DNA of 64,000 nt from Daejeonella sp. (lineage in GTDB: Bacteria > Bacteroidota > Bacteroidia > Sphingobacteriales > Sphingobacteriaceae). The stretch is taken from the NCBI RefSeq assembly GCF_030695525.1, contig NZ_JAUYSS010000020.1, positions 32,411 to 96,410 of the forward strand, read 5' to 3'. Under the pieces are notes generated by a model. The model worked only from the letters and a program-made list of their open reading frames with translations. It was not told the origin of the DNA and made no database searches. Of this stretch, positions 61,701 through 64,000 are shown in pieces; the stretch's first letter is position 1; each line of letters opens with the position of its first letter. The translations under genes and the position numbers were made by a program.

Positions 61701-62134
61701 CCATGTCACAACAGGATATCAGCCGATTTGAAAATGAAGGTTTTATTGCTATTCCGGGAACTTCATATGTGGTAGATCTTGCAGATGCAGAAGTCCTGGC
61801 AGAAGATGTTCCGGGATGGCAGGTGGCTAACCTTGGAAACTTAACTGTTGCCTTGGATGTTACGCTAACAGAAGAATTGAAGCAGGAAGGGATTTCAAGA
61901 GAATTGGTAAACCGCATCCAGAATCTCAGAAAAGAGCTTGGTTTTGAGGTGACAGATAAGATCAGGGTACTAATAAAAGACCATCCATATATTTCTGAAG
62001 CCCTGAAAAATAATTTAAGCTATATTTGCGCGGAAATTCTGGCTGACTCATTGGAGCTTGTGACAGATCTTGATTCGGGTGAAACAGTGAGCATTGATGA
62101 TAAGGATTTAATAATACAAATAAACAAAGGATAG
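58727..62134 (+). CDS. ileS: Isoleucyl-tRNA synthetase, long (type 2) form
   Basis: 1135 residues from ATG 58727. An in-frame TTG at 58709 was rejected in favour of the ATG, which gives the usual start MYKEYKQLDLSKTGKEILEY. The class I signature is in PPSANGMPGIHHVMA (HIGH-equivalent about 53-57). The editing domain contains WTTTPWTLPSNCALA and GTGIVHTA. KMSKR is at 687-691, and the anticodon-binding and long C-terminal region follow. Length and sequence match the eukaryote-like IleRS2 form, less sensitive to mupirocin in known cases. First gene of an ileS-dksA-lspA operon. Confidence 0.96.
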   Translation: MYKEYKQLDLSKTGKEILEYWKQNQVFDKSISNRPATKPYIFYEGPPSANGMPGIHHVMARSIKDIFCRYKTLKGYRVERKGGWDTHGLPIELAVEKKLGITKDDIGKSISVDDYNAACRTEVMKYTDVWNDLTEKMGYWVDLENPYITYENEYIETLWWILKQFHEKGLLYKGYTVQPYSPAAGTGLSSHELNQPGTYKMLKDTSIVAQFHLKKDQDHPIMDILFENGEEDTVILAWTTTPWTLPSNCALAVGASISYVKVSTFNPYTFKPVSVILAKDLVSKYFKDESKALSFDNYKAGDKLIPWKLVAEFQGSDLVGLHYHQLMPYVSNADLEKNAFRVIPADFVTTEDGTGIVHTASVFGADDFRAARENNVPSVMITDDKGNELPLVDKQGRFVEEVTDFAGRFVREEYYSDEVRKDPDFRPTDVLIAIKLKEDNKAFDVKKYEHSYPHCWRTDKPVLYYPLDSWFIKTTAVKNRLVELNKTINWKPESTGTGRFGNWLENLVDWNLSRSRYWGTPLPIWRTVDGAEETCIGSVEELRSEIKKAVAAGFMDAAFEINDMHRPYVDDVILVSKTGEKMTRETDLIDVWFDSGAMPYAQWGLPPTAEGKNGNISPEAFLEYWNKQAGSDGESGSIYPADFIAEGVDQTRGWFFTLHAIGVMLHDSISFKNVVSNGLVLDKNGNKMSKRLGNAVDPFETIEKYGADPTRWYMISNASPWDNLKFNIEGIDEVRRKFFGTLHNTYAFFALYANIDGFSYKEEDIKDRPEIDRWIISLLNSLCLEVDNYYADFEPTRATRAIQNFVDEHLSNWYVRLCRRRFWKGEYTEDKISAYQTLYTCLSTIAKLMSPVAPFFSDRLFIDLNKASGKEKVISVHLADFPVYNEVLVDKDLEERMALAQDISSLILSLRKKVSINVRQPLSKAMIPVLDKSFKVKVEKVKDLILSETNLKSIEYITDTSGIISKKIKPNFKALGPKVGKDMKLVAEVLNTMSQQDISRFENEGFIAIPGTSYVVDLADAEVLAEDVPGWQVANLGNLTVALDVTLTEELKQEGISRELVNRIQNLRKELGFEVTDKIRVLIKDHPYISEALKNNLSYICAEILADSLELVTDLDSGETVSIDDKDLIIQINKG

Positions 62135-62136
62135 AA

Positions 62137-62520
62137 ATGGATAAGCACGAAAAAACTAGATATTCCGATACAGAATTACAGGAATTTAAAGATCTCATTA
62201 TTGAGAAACTACGTAGCTCAAAAGAAGAATTAGCTGCCTTAACACAATCGTTAAGCAATCCGAATATGAACGGGACGGATGATACTGCAGGAACCTATAA
62301 AACTCTTGAAGATGGTTCGGCAACTCTTGAAAAAGAATCAATTAATCAGTTAGCAGCACGCCAGAGAAAGTTCATCGATAACCTCGAAAGTGCTTTGGTT
62401 CGTATTGAAAATAAAACCTATGGCGTTTGCAGAGAAACTGGCAAACTAATTCCAAAAGAACGTTTACGTGCTGTTCCGCATGCAACTTTAAGTATGGAAG
62501 CTAAATTGAAACAGGCATAA
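62137..62520 (+). CDS. TraR/DksA-family protein without a complete zinc finger
   Basis: 127 residues. A coiled-coil N-terminal half (FKDLIIEKLRSSKEELAALT) leads to the DksA/TraR C-terminal motif YGVCRETGKLIPKERLRAVP and HATLSMEAK. Only one cysteine (in YGVC) of the four zinc ligands remains, as often in Bacteroidota members. DksA-like proteins bind RNA polymerase's secondary channel and alter ppGpp-dependent transcription. Starts 2 nt after ileS. Confidence 0.88.
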   Translation: MDKHEKTRYSDTELQEFKDLIIEKLRSSKEELAALTQSLSNPNMNGTDDTAGTYKTLEDGSATLEKESINQLAARQRKFIDNLESALVRIENKTYGVCRETGKLIPKERLRAVPHATLSMEAKLKQA

Positions 62521-63171
62521 ATGAAAGCTTATACCAAGCCATTTGTTGCAATTTTTCTTATTCTTTTAGCCGACCAGGCCTTAAAATTCTGGATTAAGCT
62601 TAATATGTCCTTAGGCCAGGAGTACAAAATATTTGGCAACTGGGCGATTATACATTTCACAGAAAATAATGGAATGGCTTTCGGTATTGAGTTTGGGGGT
62701 GAAGCAGGAAAACTTGCTTTGTCACTATTCCGAATTGTAGCTGTTTGCGGGATTGGTTACGGACTGGTCCATTTAATCAAGAAGAAGTACCATCGCGGAC
62801 TGATTATGAATCTTGCGCTCATATTTGCAGGGGCATTGGGAAATATCATTGATTCTACTTTCTATGGTGTCATATTCAATGAAAGTTCTTATTATGAGCC
62901 TTCAGTACTTTTCCCTCCTGAAGGAGGCTATTCCAGCCTGTTCCATGGCAAAGTGGTTGATATGTTTTATATTCCGATCCTGCAGGGCATCTATCCGCAA
63001 TGGTTCCCTTTCTGGGCAGGTGAAGAATTTATCTTCTTCCGTCCGGTTTTCAATTTAGCCGACTCGGCTATTTCTATAGGTGTAATTCTGATACTCATTT
63101 ACCAGAAACGATATTTCAAGGAAGAGAAAGAAGAAGAATTCTTTCCGCATAGCGAAAGTATTGAAGAATAA
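62521..63171 (+). CDS. lspA: Lipoprotein signal peptidase (signal peptidase II)
   Basis: 216 residues, four membrane helices. Catalytic aspartates lie in ALGNIIDSTFYG (about residue 116) and FNLADSAISIG (about residue 182), and conserved NNGMAFGI precedes them. It cleaves prolipoproteins, such as the SusD and spanin-like candidates here. The longer periplasmic loop (FNESSYYEPSVLFPPEGGYS) is typical of Bacteroidota LspA. It starts directly after the DksA-like stop codon. Confidence 0.95.
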   Translation: MKAYTKPFVAIFLILLADQALKFWIKLNMSLGQEYKIFGNWAIIHFTENNGMAFGIEFGGEAGKLALSLFRIVAVCGIGYGLVHLIKKKYHRGLIMNLALIFAGALGNIIDSTFYGVIFNESSYYEPSVLFPPEGGYSSLFHGKVVDMFYIPILQGIYPQWFPFWAGEEFIFFRPVFNLADSAISIGVILILIYQKRYFKEEKEEEFFPHSESIEE

Positions 63172-63176
63172 AACCG

Positions 63177-63197
63177 AGGCCTAAAAAGGCCTTTTTT
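63177..63197 (+). terminator. Rho-independent terminator after lspA
   Basis: AGGCC (63177-63181) pairs with GGCCT (63188-63192) around a TAAAAA loop, followed by a T-run to 63197. It closes the ileS-dksA-lspA operon. A CTCAATTCT tandem repeat follows at 63231-63269. Confidence 0.75.
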
Positions 63198-63230
63198 ATT
63201 GTCCAAACCGTATTTTTAGCTGAAAATCAA

Positions 63231-63269
63231 TCTCAATTCTCAACTCTCAATTCTCAATTCTCAATTCTC
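63231..63269. repeat. TCTCAATT tandem repeat
   Basis: Four to five units of TCTCAATT/TCTCAACT in tandem between the lspA terminator and the next gene. No other feature in this gap. Confidence 0.7.
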
Positions 63270-63328
63270 CTTATGGATTTGGCACGAATTTTTCATCCAA
63301 TACATATAGATTTAATTAAATAAAGAAC

Positions 63329-64000
63329 ATGAAAAACATATTAGCTATTGCCCTCTTAAGTGTATTCAGCTTAAGCGCCTTCTCACAAAACATTGATACA
63401 CGCAGAAAAATTGAAGTAAACGGATCAGCCGAAGCTGAAGTAACACCGGATATTATTTATATCGGAATGTCATTGAAAGAGTATTTCAGGGATTCAAATA
63501 ACAAGAAGAAAGTTGAGATCGAAGAACTTGAACGTCAGTTACAGTCGGCAGTTCTGAAAGCAGGCATTCCTCAGGAAAATTTTACGATCAACAATATCTC
63601 CAGCTATAATAACTGGTGGGAAAAGAAAAAAGCACCTGATTTTTTGGCCCGCAAACAATACCGTATCAAAGTCACTGATCTGACCAAATTCAATGAAATT
63701 ATGAGTGCTGTAGATCCTAAAGGAATTGAATACAGCAATATTGAGAGCTATGATTATTCTAAAATTGAAACCCTGAAAAAAGAGCTTAAAATAAAAGCTC
63801 TACAGGCTGCAAAAAACAAAGCTGAGTATCTGATTACTTCAATTGGGGGAACTTTGGGTGGAGCAATGGAAATTCAGGAAATTAATAATGAATATTACCC
63901 TCAGCCCATGTATCGTGCAAATATGATGATGAAATCGGATGCTATGGCTACAACTGAAGCAGCGATGCCTGATATTGACTTTAAGAAGATCAAGCTCAAT
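63329..64000 (+). CDS. SIMPL-domain (DUF541) periplasmic protein, 3' partial
   Basis: The frame starts at ATG 63329 and runs 224 codons to the right edge with no stop. MKNILAIALLSVFSLSAFSQ is a signal peptide. IEVNGSAEAEVTPDIIYIGM is the family start, and later KALQAAKNKAEYLITSIG matches the conserved A-x-x-A-K-x-KA-x-xLA pattern of SIMPL proteins. Periplasmic, function poorly defined, oxidative-stress links reported for relatives. Confidence 0.88.
   Translation, partial: MKNILAIALLSVFSLSAFSQNIDTRRKIEVNGSAEAEVTPDIIYIGMSLKEYFRDSNNKKKVEIEELERQLQSAVLKAGIPQENFTINNISSYNNWWEKKKAPDFLARKQYRIKVTDLTKFNEIMSAVDPKGIEYSNIESYDYSKIETLKKELKIKALQAAKNKAEYLITSIGGTLGGAMEIQEINNEYYPQPMYRANMMMKSDAMATTEAAMPDIDFKKIKLN

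Overview
The window looks like chromosomal DNA of a Bacteroidota species, most likely of the Sphingobacteriales (Pedobacter-like). The evidence is low G+C, a SusC/SusD pair, promoters of the TAnnTTTG type, a UpxY-type antiterminator, DUF6266 and DUF6520-like small families, a long type-2 IleRS, and an ileS-dksA-lspA order. No rRNA, tRNA or CRISPR array was seen.

Positions 1-28.5 kb hold one long leftward surface-polysaccharide locus. It starts with GDP-fucose synthase (fcl), then a winged-helix regulator and a UpxY/NusG-like antiterminator behind a good Bacteroidota promoter. These are followed by gmd, Wza- and Wzz-type export proteins, three GDP-D-glycero-D-manno-heptose genes (gmhB, hddC, gmhA), a PglK/MsbA-like ABC flippase and a nonulosonic-acid block. 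That block contains pseC, an aldo/keto reductase, NeuB-like no. 3, an SpsF/NeuA-like cytidylyltransferase, a GSA-type aminotransferase, a PseG-GNAT fusion and NeuB-like no. 2. Tailoring genes follow: a TylF methyltransferase, ATP-grasp, SDR, metallophosphoesterase, PIG-L deacetylase and a KpsS-like transferase. The left end has a CBS-GHMP (HddA-like) kinase, a NeuB/TIM-barrel fusion and a partial methyltransferase. A PseB dehydratase is not in the window.

Positions 28.8-32.7 kb are a small-gene island: a YdcF-like protein, a tiny lipoprotein, a helix-turn-helix protein, two paralogous small helical proteins, an XRE regulator with twin palindromic operators, and a roughly 155-nt element with extensive nested complementarity (candidate structured RNA). 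Positions 32.8-39.6 kb hold a SusC-SusD-TlpA-like outer-membrane import unit plus DUF6520-like and MauE-like genes.

Positions 39.6-58.3 kb are accessory DNA, heavily colonised by short dispersed repeats: REP-like double hairpins, MITE-like inverted-repeat elements, 16-20 bp palindromes, and tandem CAACAGA/CAGACATCA tracts. Embedded genes are two AAA-DUF4143 ATPases, an alpha-oxoamine synthase with TetR and Crp/Fnr regulators, excisionase-like HTH proteins, two DUF6266 proteins, a possible holin/endolysin/u-spanin-like trio, a ParE-type toxin-antitoxin pair between long direct repeats, a GH109-like glycosidase and a NagX/HGSNAT-like acyltransferase. The most unusual observation is that the endolysin-like gene at 50333-51271 carries, in frame, at least five of the repeat types that otherwise litter the intergenic DNA.

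Positions 58.3-64 kb return to core genome: a small membrane protein diverging from ileS, then a TraR/DksA-like protein, lspA, and a partial SIMPL-domain protein.
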